Below, piece by piece: positions 1-11,930 of a stretch of 64,000 nt of DNA. Origin of the DNA: Chromera velia (taxonomy: Eukaryota > Sar > Chromeraceae); assembly GCA_018398765.1 (NCBI GenBank), contig JAHBMJ010004607.1, positions 13,010 to 77,009 on the forward strand, written 5' to 3'. The translations under genes and the position numbers were made by a program. Positions within the stretch are counted from its first letter, which is position 1, and every line of letters starts with the position of its first letter. The notes under the pieces were generated by a model, which ran no database searches, was not told the DNA's origin, and saw only the letters and a list, made by a program, of their open reading frames with translations.

Positions 1-1921
1 TTTGAGACATATGGGAGACCAGGAGAGGGGACAATTCGTTTTTTGAAAGAGATAGTGAAGTTGGGGGCCGGAAGAGTGAGAGGAGGAGAGGGAGATGAGG
101 CAGTGCAGACAAGGCTGATGGACCGGTATTATAAAGTTCTTTCCTGCACGCTACAGCGTTTCGTTACCACAAATCTTCTCTGTTCAATTCACAGCAGGAA
201 GGGAACCAGAGGGCCCTTCCAGCCTGAGTGCCTTCTCGGTAGGGAGGTTGCAGCGTTCTCCGGGTCTTTCGACTCGGAGGGCGCAAACTAAGCGATCCTT
301 TTGTAATTGATTCTTTGTATACAAACAAGAAGGGAAAAAAAGGGGGGGGCAAGCGCATGAAAGGAAAGGAAGAAAAGAAGGTTGAGAAAATGAGGGGTAG
401 ATTAATGGGGGGGGTCTCTTTGAAGTTGTTCTCTGCTGTCAAAGGGTAGCCTTTGCCAAGGGGACAAACTTTTAGAAAGTTTTTGCTCTGCCTCTCCCCT
501 CTTTTCGTTGTTCTCCAAGTTCTACTCTACCGCCGTTTGAGAAATAAGCCGCAGTAAAAGTGATCAATGAGCAGTGTTCCTAAATTTAGAACAGATGGGA
601 CGAACTGGAACCTTTTGACAGACTAGGCTAGATCCGCCCCTCATATATGGGGACGCGGCATGCATAACAAAAACCTCAATCACAGATTTCAGCTTCTAGG
701 TGTACCTCTATCCTTCTGCCTTATTCGGGGCCAAGCGAGCTAAGAATAGACCAGAACAGTACCATGTATCAAAACTATAGATAGATTAAAATTTTATGTT
801 CACGAAAAAAAAAAGGCTTGCAGTCTAGCTTGCAGTGGCTCTCAAGCTATAGCGTGTTTTTGGCAGGGACAAGGTGCGCTTCGTCAGAAGCTCGCGCTTT
901 GTATATAATGCATAGTTTATATCATAGTTTATAGTTTGGCATGCAAGACAGCAAAAACTGTCATTTTTTTTGGCAGCTGCCGTTTTATCGCGCGCGAATG
1001 TGCGCGAAATCTGACACTTGCATGTCTACAATTGACTTAATTAATTAAGAGAAAAAGATCGAAGCCGAACGCTTTTCATTGTCAATGTTCGCCGTTCCGT
1101 GCCGCTGCTTTCAGTCTTCGTACTCTTTCTCAATCTCATTTGCAGTCACACTTGCTTCATCGCTTCCGGCACAGCCTCCTGCAAAGTGCATACACATCTG
1201 TTGTCTTGTTTTGTTGTACCCTTCGATGAGTCCAAGGCGGTGGACAATCGTTTGGGACGTGCTGTTCCACCAGTTCTGGTGAGTCACAATCTTGACCACC
1301 GTTGGCCTTTCAAAGTTTCTGAGTGCTGATAAAAAGGAGGCAGAAGCTATACATAAACAGCCATCAGTCTGAACATCGTCTGCAGTTCCTTTGAGTTGAG
1401 AATCAGAAGTACAGTAGAGTCCAGAGGACTTCCTGTGCAGGAGAAGTACAGTAGAGTCAAGAAGACTGCCTGTACTGAACAGCTGCCAGTCAAGTCAAGA
1501 GGACTGTCTGGCGACGATGGATAGGGCAGAGGAAAGGAAGGACTTGAAGGTCTGTGTGCTTCCTGACGTAGCAGATGCCCGACGTTCTCATGTGTTGTTC
1601 TCTTTGTATGACGAGCCAGGTTGTGTGTTGCATCTTGTGTACATCACCTGATCTTTCCTTGTTTAGGTACGTGTACGTCAAGCTTGTAGAGAGCGAGGTT
1701 GTTTGTGTCTGGCATGGAGCTTGGCTTTCTGCATCAGATCGATCAGCGAGTCTCAGACTGAATTGAAGAGAACAGACGTCAATTCAACGCCCCTATGGAT
1801 CTTTGAAGGGAACTGTTGCACACATTCGTCTGTTGTGGATATGAAAGAAGTTCACAAACCGAGGGATTGAATTTGCATGTTGATGCTGTCTTCCAATCTT
1901 TTAGTACAAAGAGGTTCAAGC
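1..1921. other. No gene recognised
   Basis: No supportable exon is visible. The stretch holds an AT-rich part around 740-1060 with poly-A and poly-T runs, and a GC-rich inverted motif (GCGCGCGAATGTGCGCGAA) near 966-984. The longest open frames are under 95 codons and have no recognisable composition. It may contain the promoter and 5' untranslated region of the + strand gene that begins near 1.9 kb. Confidence 0.5.
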
Positions 1922-4136
1922 ATGCATGCAGACGATGGATCCTCTTTGTTTCCCTTCATGCAGCAGCCTGAGCTTCAAAACCCTCTGGCAGACCTGCTCA
2001 CTCCAGACGTGAGTCAGCGCCAGTATTTTGATCAGTCTTTGCCCCCCCCTCCCCCCCCTCTTTGAATTCTCTACCCGGTGACCCCCCTCCTCCTCTGCTT
2101 GATGTTGTGGTTGATTCTGTTGAAGCGAAATAATGGGAGTAACAGAGTATAAACGCATACCCCTGTTCGAAACTTTTCATGGAGCGTTCTTTCATTCAAC
2201 TCCTTTTCATCGGGGTCCTCTGCTGTCTTGCCCCCTGAGTTTTTTACGCTTTTCCTGCGGTGGTTCTTTTATGTAATTCTCTTCTGAGCCTCATAGTTTG
2301 CCCGCTTCTTTTTACGTATAGCAGGCTTTGCAAAGAAGCGAAAGGAACGTACCGGAAAGGAAACAGTTGCATGCACTCGATCCCTTTTTTTCTTCCGCAT
2401 GATCAAATATGATTGACTTTGCGTGCATGTGGGACCTGATTGATGTGTTGGACTGGCTGAGAGCATGAGTGAGGCCTGCATGGTGTAAAGTCAAAGTCTC
2501 ATCATCGCAATTTTCATATTCCTCAGCAGCTTCTTCTCTTCTCAAGTTTTTACCAATTGCGTTTATTCCCCTCTCTTGCAGGAAGACGCAGAGGCCAGTC
2601 AAGAGAAGGAGACGCTCGAAGATGGGGAGAACGCCACGGGCAGAAAGAACAAACAAACGACCGGGTAAGCAAACGGACAAGTGGTGCCAAAAGGGGGACG
2701 CAGAGAGAGGCACAGAGACGCAGCGAGGCATAGTCAGTGAGTCAGTCAGTCAGTCAGTGAGTCAGTCAAGTGTCGATTGAATGAAGCTAGACCGACGGTG
2801 TAGACCTATACATGATGAAACAGATTCGACAGTGCTGACACTCACTCTGTGCGAGTGACGTGCACACTATCATGTCATGGATGTCTTGGGCGTGGACCCT
2901 CAACGACACTCTCTGGAACTCTCGGAGGATCGACTCAAAGGCTCACAGGTGGGTGAAACGACAAAAAAGAAGATGAAAAAGATATTCGGAGGACGACTTC
3001 GAAATCGTTTTCCCTCGTTGTGTTTGGCTCTAAATGCTTTTCTTCCCCCTGCTGCTTCTTCGAATAGGAAAGGGTTTTGTTTCCATGCAGACAGTTCCTC
3101 TTGCGGTGTCAGCACGCACTGTCAAACTTGGTCAATGAAGCATGGCCAGCAAGGATCAATTGAGACCCCGGTTTTTTTGTGCGAATGATGTCAGAGCTTT
3201 TCGTCTTTAGTGAGGTCGAGGTTCGACCTTTTTGATCTGCATAAAACGCAAATGACCACACAGGCTGTGAGCAGGTTTGATTCCCACAGGATCATCGGAA
3301 GCGGTTCTCAAAGTCTCTTTGCAACTGAACACGAACAGCTCCGAGAAGAGGGAAACTTCAACAGATCTCGATTCAAACTGGGCCCGATGAGAAGCTCCGT
3401 CAACGTTGACACATTCAGGTATGTCGAAGAAGCGTTCAACTCCCTCATTTCTGATCCTATTAGTATTCCATAGACCGACCCGTGGCTCTCTCCTGCACTA
3501 CGGACAAGTGGCTGCACCGGGGTTCTTGTGCCCACCTGGTAGTAGAGAATCGAGCAGGTTCCGGCAGAGAATCGGGCCGATTCGAAGGCGAAAATTTGGG
3601 GTCAAAAAACAAAAAAGAGAAAGAAGAGAAGGGAGCCTGAGAGACGCCACAAATGGGAAAGGATTGAGGGAGATTCTGCCGTTCAGGCTTTTTGCAGCAA
3701 CATTGGGAATGATGCATGTTGCACATAAGTGCTGCCGCTCATACTCTCTCCCTCCCTCCCCCCCTGCTTGTGTGCACAACTTCAATTCGTTGATTATCGT
3801 CTCCCTGGACGACAATCGGATGTATGCGGATGGAGAAGGCGGCCTAATGCCATATTAGACGCTGGCGGTGGGGGCGAGCTGTTCGTGAATGTGCTGAACG
3901 AGTTGTGGAGTAACTTGGTCATGCTGTGGTCAATGCTGGCTGTGGTTCAAGGTAGGGTCGTGTGCAGACTGACGGGCGCATGGGTGAGTGAGCGTAAGAT
4001 TGAGAGATGGAGGCCATTAAAGAGAGAGGGAGAGACTGGAATGGACACGGCGCACGAACGCGGGGCCGGAGGGGCTGCGAGTAGGCAGACAGTGGAAAGG
4101 CCGGAGACAGAATGCATGAGGGAATGAGTAATTGAC

Positions 4137-4175
<39 letters not shown>

Positions 4176-4182
4176 ATGTGTG

Positions 4183-4227
<45 letters not shown>

Positions 4228-5295
4228 GAGTCTGAGTGGGTGTCTGGAAGTGAACCGCCAGGGGATGACACAGAAATAAAAGCAATTCCGCAGGATCGAA
4301 AAAGAAAAGGAGTGTGTAGGTCAGTGAGAAGAGATGCAAGGAAGGAAGACGCGACGAAGTGGGTGGGCGATTGAGTGAGTGGCTGGAAAGTTGATCAAGG
4401 ATTGACCTAGAGTTGGGTGACTGCCTGCTTGCGTGATGGTGCAACGGCGGAATAGACCGTCATGAGAGATCAAGGGACGGTAAAGGGAATGAAAGAAGCA
4501 AGACGAAAAGGCCCTTTCTACACTGCTCTCATTGTTAGAGGCGACAATAGAACAGGCCGGGGAAAACAAACGCTGTCTCTTCCCTTATTCTGTCCAAATG
4601 CAGATTGATTCAAACTGAATGGAGTCTCGAGTCTCTCTTGCAGGCACCTTGGATTGAACCCCATGCATCCCTCTGACACACAAGATTCAAGCGCCTTACT
4701 GCATGATGCAATCATAAAACAATTTCTGACATCGGTCTACACCGTCCAGAAAGGCTGATAGACAGGCCGAAATGCCCAGAGAGGCCGAGAGGCCCAGAGA
4801 GGCGTATACCGAATGAATCGCATGCGCACGCAAGCGTGACTGTCACGTCATTTCAACTGCTCTCTCTTGTCTCAAAGGGGGAGCCGGGGGGAGCTGTGTC
4901 GACACTTCTTCGCAGCATTTGAAATCTGTCTCTGTTTCTGTGTCGCTCGCTCCCTTTGAACCTCGATCCATTCCTTTGCAGGGCCAGCGCCTCTTCGTCG
5001 AGCCCTGCCATCGGCCCTCCGGATGAAGGTCTGCCTGCCCTCCTGCCTGTTCTGTCTTGTGTTTTTCTTATCAATGCTCCATTCCGAGCTGGCCGACTTG
5101 AAGCTTTCTCTCGCTTAGTCGAAAACTGATCGAAGGAAGAATAGCTTGTTTTTTCGACCCCCCTTCTAAGACCTTTCTCTTTTGATGTTTCACTGGTTCC
5201 ACAAAGCGCTCCTCTATTCAGGGCTGCCTCTAACATCTTTCTCTTTTCATTTGCATTCATACCTGCTGAAGATCATTGCTTCATTTCTTTTTTTC

Positions 5296-5343
<48 letters not shown>

Positions 5344-7475
5344 TTTCTTTTTTTTTTCTTTCTTTCTTTTTTTTCTCTTGCTTTCTTTCTTTCTTTTTTT
5401 TTTCTTTCTTTCTTTTTTTTCTCTTGCTTGCTTTCTTTCTTTCTTTCTTTCTTTCTTTCTGTCTTTCATTCTTTCTTTCTTTCTTTCTTTCTTTCTTTCG
5501 TGTTCTTCATGTCTTCTCTTCTCTCCGCTTCGCTTCTCCGTACAGGTCCTCCCCCCCCCGTCCCCCTCCACAAGTTGCGGTGTCCACAAGTTGCGGGTCC
5601 AATGGGGGGCTTCCTCATGCGAACTCTCTGCCTGGTGTGGGGGGTTTGAATGCTTTTACATTCAGGGACTTGGGTGGTGAAGAGGAGAAGAGGCGAATTG
5701 CAGAAGAGATAAAGCAGTCTGGAGGGATGAAGGATGACGATCTTGCAGGGGCACTTTTGAGACAGAAGCAGGAGAAGGAGGAGCAAGAGAGGTTGAAGAG
5801 AGAAAAGGAGAGGGAAGCAAAGAGAGAGGAGGCCGCTCTTTTTGCTGACGGAGACGGAGACGCTGATGCCATCTTCGTGGATGACGAGGAAGAAGATGTC
5901 AGTCCGTCAGTCAGTCAGTTCAAAGCCAAACCGGATGCAAGTTTGACTCAGTCAGGCAAAAAAAATTAACCATCTCGCTCTTTCAAGCAACCAGCAGAAA
6001 GACTCATCCTGTAACTCTTCCGCAGTTGACTACAAAGTCTTTAGGCCCTGTTTTTCTCCATGTGCATGCTGTGCGCTTGCCTGATCCGCTCTTGGTCTTG
6101 TTTCTTCAGCCCCTCATTTCGCTTCAAGATTCATTCTTGTTTTGTCGTATCTCTCCTTGAATCATTCGTTTCTTCCTGCCTGTTCTGACCCTCCCTCTGT
6201 TCCCCCCCCTGTGTGAGCAGCATTCCTTTGCTGCCCAGTCACGATTCAATCAGCAGCAGAGACAGCAGCACCAGCAAGAGAGAGAAAGGGAGAAAGCAGC
6301 CGCGGCTGCAGGTCTCTTCCCCTCTCCAGGAAGCTCGGGTATCCCCGGAATGCCTGCAGGAGCTGTTGTGAAAAGTCCGAACAGACCTGTGCCGCCTCTT
6401 TTGGGCAACCCTGGTTGGTCGGTTTGCGATGCCTTCCTCATTCGCAGCCCAACCTCCTTCGGTTCTGCCTGCCTGGTTGTCTTTGCTTCGTTCTTACCTG
6501 CACGTTCTCTGCGCGACGGGTTTTTGCCTCACATGGGGTTCTGGTCTTCGTCTGGGTGATCAGTTGGGAAACGTGTCAGGTTTGTGCTCGGACTGTTTCG
6601 TTGGTTCGCTGTTCCTTTTCTCCATTTTGGTTTGCTTTCTTTCTTTCTTTCTTTCTTTCGTGTTCTTCATCTCTTCTCTTCTCTCCGCTTCCCTTCTCTG
6701 TGCAGGTCCTCCCCCCCCCCGCCCCCCTCTACAAGTCGCGGTGCCATCACCCCACTCAGGCCCTTCCTCCGGTTCCCCTCATGGAGCGAGGCCCATGATT
6801 GGACAGACGCCGCCCAGCGGTTTCCTCCCTTTGGCCCCACCTCAGCAACTTAACGCTGGCATGCCGGGGCACCCCCCTCTCCCCGCACCTGCACCAAGGC
6901 AGCCACCCCAGCCCCAGAACACCTCCACCAACGCCCTGCACCCGCACCTACCCTCGCCGCTCCAATCCCAGCCAGGTCAGACTGCAGCACCGGGTTCCGA
7001 CCTCACCAAGTCCTTTCCGAACCTGGCACCCACACCAACAGGGGAGAGTGCACACAGAAAGCTGGAGGAGTCCTTCCCGATACAGACCTCGCAGCCTCCC
7101 CCGCGGGGCCTGCTGACTCCCGGCAGTGCCGCGCTACGACAAGCAACTGCCAGTGGAGAGATGGCCAATGGTCAGTTTGTGAGAGGAGACAGTGGCGGCA
7201 GTGGAAAGAAGGAAAAGGGGGCTGAAAAGTGCGTCACGCTCTTTTTATTGTGCTCTGTCCGTTGACAAACAGACGAATCAATGAATTTTAGGCCTTTTCT
7301 CGAATGTCTTTGAAATTCTCAAAATAGGAGTGTTTGTATCTCCAATGTCAGACTCCTCTCCGAGTTTCTCGGAGCTTCCCTTTTTCAGCCTTTCTTCTCC
7401 TTCTTTCTCAACCAAGTTCACATTCAAACATCTTTCCATCCCCCTGCCACTCAGATGATCTCTGATTTGTTCTTA

Positions 7476-7511
<36 letters not shown>

Positions 7512-7536
7512 TTCTTTCTTTCTTTTTTTCTTTCTT

Positions 7537-7571
<35 letters not shown>

Positions 7572-8609
7572 GTATCTCTCTCTCTCTCTCTCTTTCTCTC
7601 TCTGTCTGTCTCTCTCTCAGGCTCGGGGAACTCGCTGCCCCCCTTTGCGCGTTCGTCCTCTGGTCCTGTCACTGTGACAGGGGGATTGGGGGGTGGAAGG
7701 GAGAGGACACAGGGACCTCTAGAGTCCCGCACCCCCCGAGAACCGTCAGACTTCCTCCGTCGATGGTCTCGTCCGGTGGGGAGGCCTGTTTTCGGGGGAG
7801 GGGGGGGCAGGGAACGCAGCAGGGACAGGGAGAGTATCAGAGATAGAAATTCGGTTGCATGCGCCTCCTCCTCTTCTTCTTCCTCGTCCTCTTCCCATCC
7901 ACTTCCCTCTCTCTTTTCTTCTTCTTCTTCTTCTTCTCTCCCGCGCGACCTTCTCTGTTTTCCCTCGAACTCTCCATCTCGTGATTCTTTTTCTTCTTCT
8001 TCTTCTTCTTCTTCTTCTTCTGCTGCTGCTGCTGCTTCTTCTTCGTCTTCCTCTTCTTCTTCTTCTTCTTCTTCTTTTCGCTTCTCCGACCTTCCTTTTT
8101 CGTCGAGTTCCTCTTCTCTTCTGCGTCCTCATCATGGGAAAGGGGGGGGGTCTTCGTTGGGAATGGGGGAGCGAGGGGAGGGGTTTTATGTGTTCGGGGA
8201 GGAGAAGGGGAAGGGGAAGGGGACAAAGGGAAGGGAAAATGTGAACTACGATCCGGCGGACCGAAAAGATGCATGCGAAGCACCAAAGTGTACGATTACG
8301 CGTGAATATTGCGAGACCCACAATGTTTCGTGGTCCCTGACGCAGCATCACCTGAAGCCGTACTGTCTGCATGAGTATTTAATCAATGAGGGGAGGGAGC
8401 GAGCGGGAGACCATTTGCATGCATCCATGACTTTGTGTAAGTTTCGTGGGGGGGGGAGCCTGACTTCAGGGTGTCATGAAGATCTGCATGGGTGGGCAAA
8501 GGAGGAGGCAGGAGATGGGGACGGGAATATGTGGTTGTATGAGAACTGCAACACACGGAAGCAGGTGATCGACTTCATGAAGAGGAAGAAGAAGCAGCAC
8601 AAGAAGTGA
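1922..8609 (+). CDS. Chimeric protein: unknown N-terminus, 4E-T-like middle, poly-Ser and Cys/His-rich C-terminus
   Basis: Model from frame-compatible exons: 1922-2008, 2582-2664, 2856-2948, 3290-3418, 4982-5028, 5546-5897, 6221-6413, 6706-7170 and 7621-8609 (stop TGA), about 812 residues. The first five exons are unrecognised. Exon six onward copies exons 6-8 of the 4E-T-like gene at 27-37 kb: the charged EEEKRRIAEE block, the SRF motif and the Pro-rich FLPLAPPQQ block. The last exon is unique: a long Ser/Ala tract, then a terminal region spaced C-x4-C-x6-C-x2-H-x8-HH-x4-C-x-H that could bind a metal. All splice phases agree except at 5546-5897, where the poly-C run is one base too short to keep frame; this is either a sequencing error or a real lesion. 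The ATG at 1877 is an alternative in-frame start. The acceptor before 2856 is weak. Translation-repressor-related function is an inference from the copied segment only. Confidence 0.5.
4139..4229 (+). repeat. (TG)n microsatellite
   Basis: About 90 bp of nearly pure TG dinucleotide with a few CA and CG interruptions, lying in a presumed intron. Open frames through it are repeat artefacts. Confidence 0.9.
5281..5500 (+). repeat. (CTTT)n pyrimidine tract upstream of an acceptor
   Basis: About 220 bp of CTTT repeats with T-only blocks, ending just before the CCGTACAG acceptor at 5545. A shorter CTTT tract (6636-6658) precedes the matching acceptor at 6705, and only a remnant is present before the parent acceptor at 30844. 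The tract is the intronic pyrimidine run expanded next to the duplication breakpoint. Confidence 0.9.
5598..7300 (+). repeat. Segmental duplicate of 29707-31455 (4E-T-like exons 6-8)
   Basis: The sequence is collinear and nearly identical with 29707-31455 through half of exon 6, intron 6, exon 7, intron 7, exon 8 and about 120 bp of intron 8, then similarity stops. Scattered substitutions and small indels separate the copies, including a 9-bp coding difference at about 6245, so this is an old genomic duplication and not a repeated assembly of one locus. Splice sites are preserved in both copies. Confidence 0.92.
7473..7619 (+). repeat. (CT)n/(CTTT)n tract before terminal exon
   Basis: A long CT-rich microsatellite with TATC interruptions that ends in CTCTCTCAG, the acceptor of the last exon of the chimeric gene. 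It works as an extreme polypyrimidine tract. Confidence 0.85.
7863..8115 (+). repeat. TCT/TCC trinucleotide repeat coding poly-Ser with a short Ala run
   Basis: In-frame Ser codons (TCT, TCC, TCG) with five GCT/GCA Ala codons at about 8021-8035 make a Ser-rich stretch of about 85 residues in the last exon of the chimeric gene. Frame is kept through the whole repeat, which supports the exon being translated. Confidence 0.75.
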
Positions 8610-9527
8610 CTTTGTTTAATTGATCTACGTTGTGTATTAATATTTAATTGAATTCGTTTCTCTCTCCCTCTCTCTCTCTCTGTCTCCTCAAGCCCTTGAT
8701 GGTATGGTCGGTTCTCTCCCTTGTTTGTTTTCATCTATGGTCCATTTTCTTTTCCTTTCACCGGAAAAGGTCGGTGTAAAAGACGCTTGCAAGAGGCGGT
8801 CCTTGCGGTGTTGTTACAGTATAGCTGTTGCTGTGTCGCTCAGGCGTGTGTCGGGTGCATGCGTCCACTTTGGTTTGGTGTGGACAGAGCGGTCACCGAG
8901 ACAGGAAGGAAGGACAAGATGGTGGATTAAGTGGATCCACAAAAGTTTGAATGAAACTTTCCTTCCCTCTTTTGTACTGTTGCTCAACTTTTTGGCGTGT
9001 CCTCTCAAATCTGTGTTCGTCTGTGTTCCTGTGTTGCGTGCCTTTTCAATTTGGCTGTGGATTCGCAGTGCGCGCCGCTGCTGCTCCTAATGGTCTCTCA
9101 TGGAGCTAGAATGCCTGCTTTCAGAACGATGATGTGTAAATGCTCTCAAAGCCCATCGATCGGCAGAGAAGAAAATTTGAATTCAACAAAAGCGCAGAGA
9201 AGGACGGTGAAGAATGAAGAATAGACGAAGAAGAAAAAAGAAAAGAAAAGACAAGAGAAAAGGAGAGAACACACATTGGGTACAGTTCAGTCGAAGATTG
9301 TCATGTGGCCGTATTCTGTGGGGGTCTCTTCCTCTCTTTGGGTGGGGCAGCCAGGTGTGAAACGAAGAGAAAGTCCGTGTTCATGCTGCCCTTTCTAAAT
9401 GCCTGGATGTGTCTTTGTCTTCATCTACAAGGATGTCCAAAGACGGAAGAACGGATAAATGCCTGAATGGGATGGATGAAAGGTGCCCTGTGTTCCTTTC
9501 TTTTCCACCGATGTTTTTTTCGATTGG

Positions 9528-9563
<36 letters not shown>

Positions 9564-10832
9564 TTTTCGTTGTCTCTTCCTTCCTCGTGAATATGGTTCA
9601 TGGTGGGAGAATGCTTGGTTGAATGAGCATTTGAGAGGCAGGGCGGGAGCTGCAAGGAAAACATTTATTCGTTTTCAAAAGGCAGATTCCTTCCATGCCT
9701 TTCCTCCATGCCTGTGTTGCTTTTTTCGCTCGACGCTTGCAATGCTTCTTTGCGGCAATTTTGTACTGAGCATTAGATCCGTCCTTCCTGTGCATGCTGT
9801 GCGTGTTTGGGTGTTTAGAAAACGTGTTGCCGTAGCTTGCGTTTTCTCAAAAGAAAGCCTAGAACAGGAATGAGTTGTTTCATGTTGTGTGTGCGTGCAA
9901 TGTGGCAGAAAAAGAGAGCGAGAGAGTGGGGCAAAATCCGAGCACTTGGACTGTTGGATGGTCGAATGAAAACAGAGAGACAAACAGAAAAACAATTCAA
10001 TGATGAAAAGCCAGGCTCTCGGGGAAGAAAGGGAGGAAGGAAAGAAAAAGACGTTCCCTCGTCTCGTGTACAAACAGAAAGACAAAAGGGACGAGAGGGC
10101 AGGAGAGACAGAGACAAAAAGAGAAAAGAAACGAACAAGAACAGCGACACTCCATCCTCCCGGAGAAGGGGAAAAAGAATTCAACTGAGGAAGGAATAAG
10201 TGAAGGGAAAGATGGATAGAAGGAGACGGGATCTGAACCCCATCTTTCTTCGCTTCACCGATGTTCTCATGCATGGATGGAAAGTCAGGTCAGTGTGCTT
10301 CCCCTTCTTCCGTCTGGCTGACTGGCTGACTTTCTCCACCCTGCTTCCATTTTCGTTTTTGCCACGGTAGAGCACGGGATGTCGTTTCTCTCTTCGATTC
10401 TTTCGTTGCTGAAGGTCAGCTGTACCTCTTTCGCCCCTTTTTGTTTCGCTCCTTCACTTCGTCTACCCGTCCGGCGCCCTCTTTCCTTCTCTCCCTTCCG
10501 GCAATCGATCCTCGTTCCTTCCCGATAGCTGACGCCTCCATCAAGTCACGCAGCCACTCAATAAGTGACTGGCCGCACCTTCAGTCGTCCCCTTCAGTCT
10601 TTTCCTTTTCAATAACCGACAGAAAGCTAGAGAGACCTCTTCTTCCAAATCAAAACTACCAGCCAGCCAGCCTGTCTTTCTCTCTTTCTATATCTTTTCT
10701 GGATCAATGTGCTGGAAATTCGTCTCTTTCTTTCCTGACTCGATTAATTCTTTCTTTCTTCTTTTCTTCGTCTTTCTCGTCTGTGTTCCTCTACCTCTCA
10801 TGCCAGTCAGGCACTGTGCATGACAAGGAAAT

Positions 10833-10883
<51 letters not shown>

Positions 10884-11930
10884 ATCTAGGGAGACACACA
10901 GGGGAGGTAGAAGAAAGACTTACGAGCAAGGAAGAGAAGGCTGAGAGAAGATGGAAAAAGACACATGCTGAGTCAGATCTGTGAATGAGGCAGTCATACG
11001 CAACAAAAGTGGGGGAAATACGGAAGGAAGGGAAACGGAAGGCACGAAGGAAGCTTCCTTCCCTCTCTTCTTGGTGTCACTGAAACGAAAAAAAAAGAAA
11101 AGACAGCCGTCCGAGGGTTGCCAGAGGAGAGAAAGCAGACACAAGGGAAGTAGCTGGAGAAGGAACGAAAGATCTTTTTCAACCAAAGCACGGACAGAGA
11201 AATGGACGAGAGATTGCGACGCCAAGCAGGCGGAGGAAAACGGATGAACTGTCGCTTTTTTGTGGCGCTTCGTGTGTCTGGCTTCATCCATCTCCTCATC
11301 CACCCATGCAGGGTTCTCTTCTGCCTTCCCCTTCTTTTTTCTTTTTTTCTCTTTCTTTGTTTGTTTGTCTGCTTTCCTTTATACAAGACTCCAAGAAAGT
11401 CTGTCGATCTGATGGCCCCTCCTCTCAACTGATGAGGGGTTTCAATCTTTCCGTCATTCCAATCCTTCAGTCCTCCGACATGTCCTCGGCCATGTCTTCT
11501 TTTTTCTTCCCTTACTCCTGCAGACGCGTCGATGGAGCAGAAAGAGACAAGCAGAAGGAAACCCGGCAACGACGCAGTGAAACTGTGCTGTCTCGTGGTT
11601 TCCACACTCAGCAGCAATCTTTGTCTCTGTTTTTCTCCCTCTCTCCTCTCGTAGCGTCCCGTCTGCATGAGTCTGTCCGTATGGCCCCTCCATGTATGCG
11701 TGCCTGTCTGCCTGGTCGCACGGTGGTCCCAGAAAACCGTTGCGTGCCTTCATGCGCGTTCACGCTTGGGGAGGCGAGACAAACGAGTGAATGCAGAACC
11801 ACGTTTCCTCGTAAAGCCAGCATGTTTGCATTGGTACTGGAGGAGGTTTCGAAAGACTTCAGACAGACACACTGAGTCTTTCTATCAATGCATGGAAGTC
11901 ATGAGAGAATAGTTCAGTCACTTCAGTGTC
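8610..11930. other. No gene recognised; low-complexity intergenic DNA
   Basis: This holds a CTTT tract at about 9529-9563, a purine-rich block at 9900-10200, a TG/GA microsatellite at about 10833-10883 and several 100-220 codon open frames of Ser/Arg/Lys low-complexity composition on both strands. None has a recognisable domain or a set of phase-compatible splice sites. The first few hundred bases are probably the 3' flank of the chimeric gene. Confidence 0.5.

Noticed and set aside
3774-3951. Open stretch ending in a donor-like GTAGGG (VLNELWSNLVMLWSMLAVVQ)
   Set aside because: It has no clear acceptor, and joining exon 3290-3418 directly to 4982-5028 already keeps phase; it could be an alternative exon but is unsupported.
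4630-4720. tRNA-like GGTTCAATCC word on the minus strand
   Set aside because: The flanking bases do not form acceptor, anticodon or T stems; a similar GGTTCAGATCC near 10230 fails the same test.
7746-8372. Minus-strand 208-codon Arg/Lys-rich frame
   Set aside because: It is the complement of the poly-Ser coding tract of the + strand terminal exon; poly-Arg arises from the TCT repeat.
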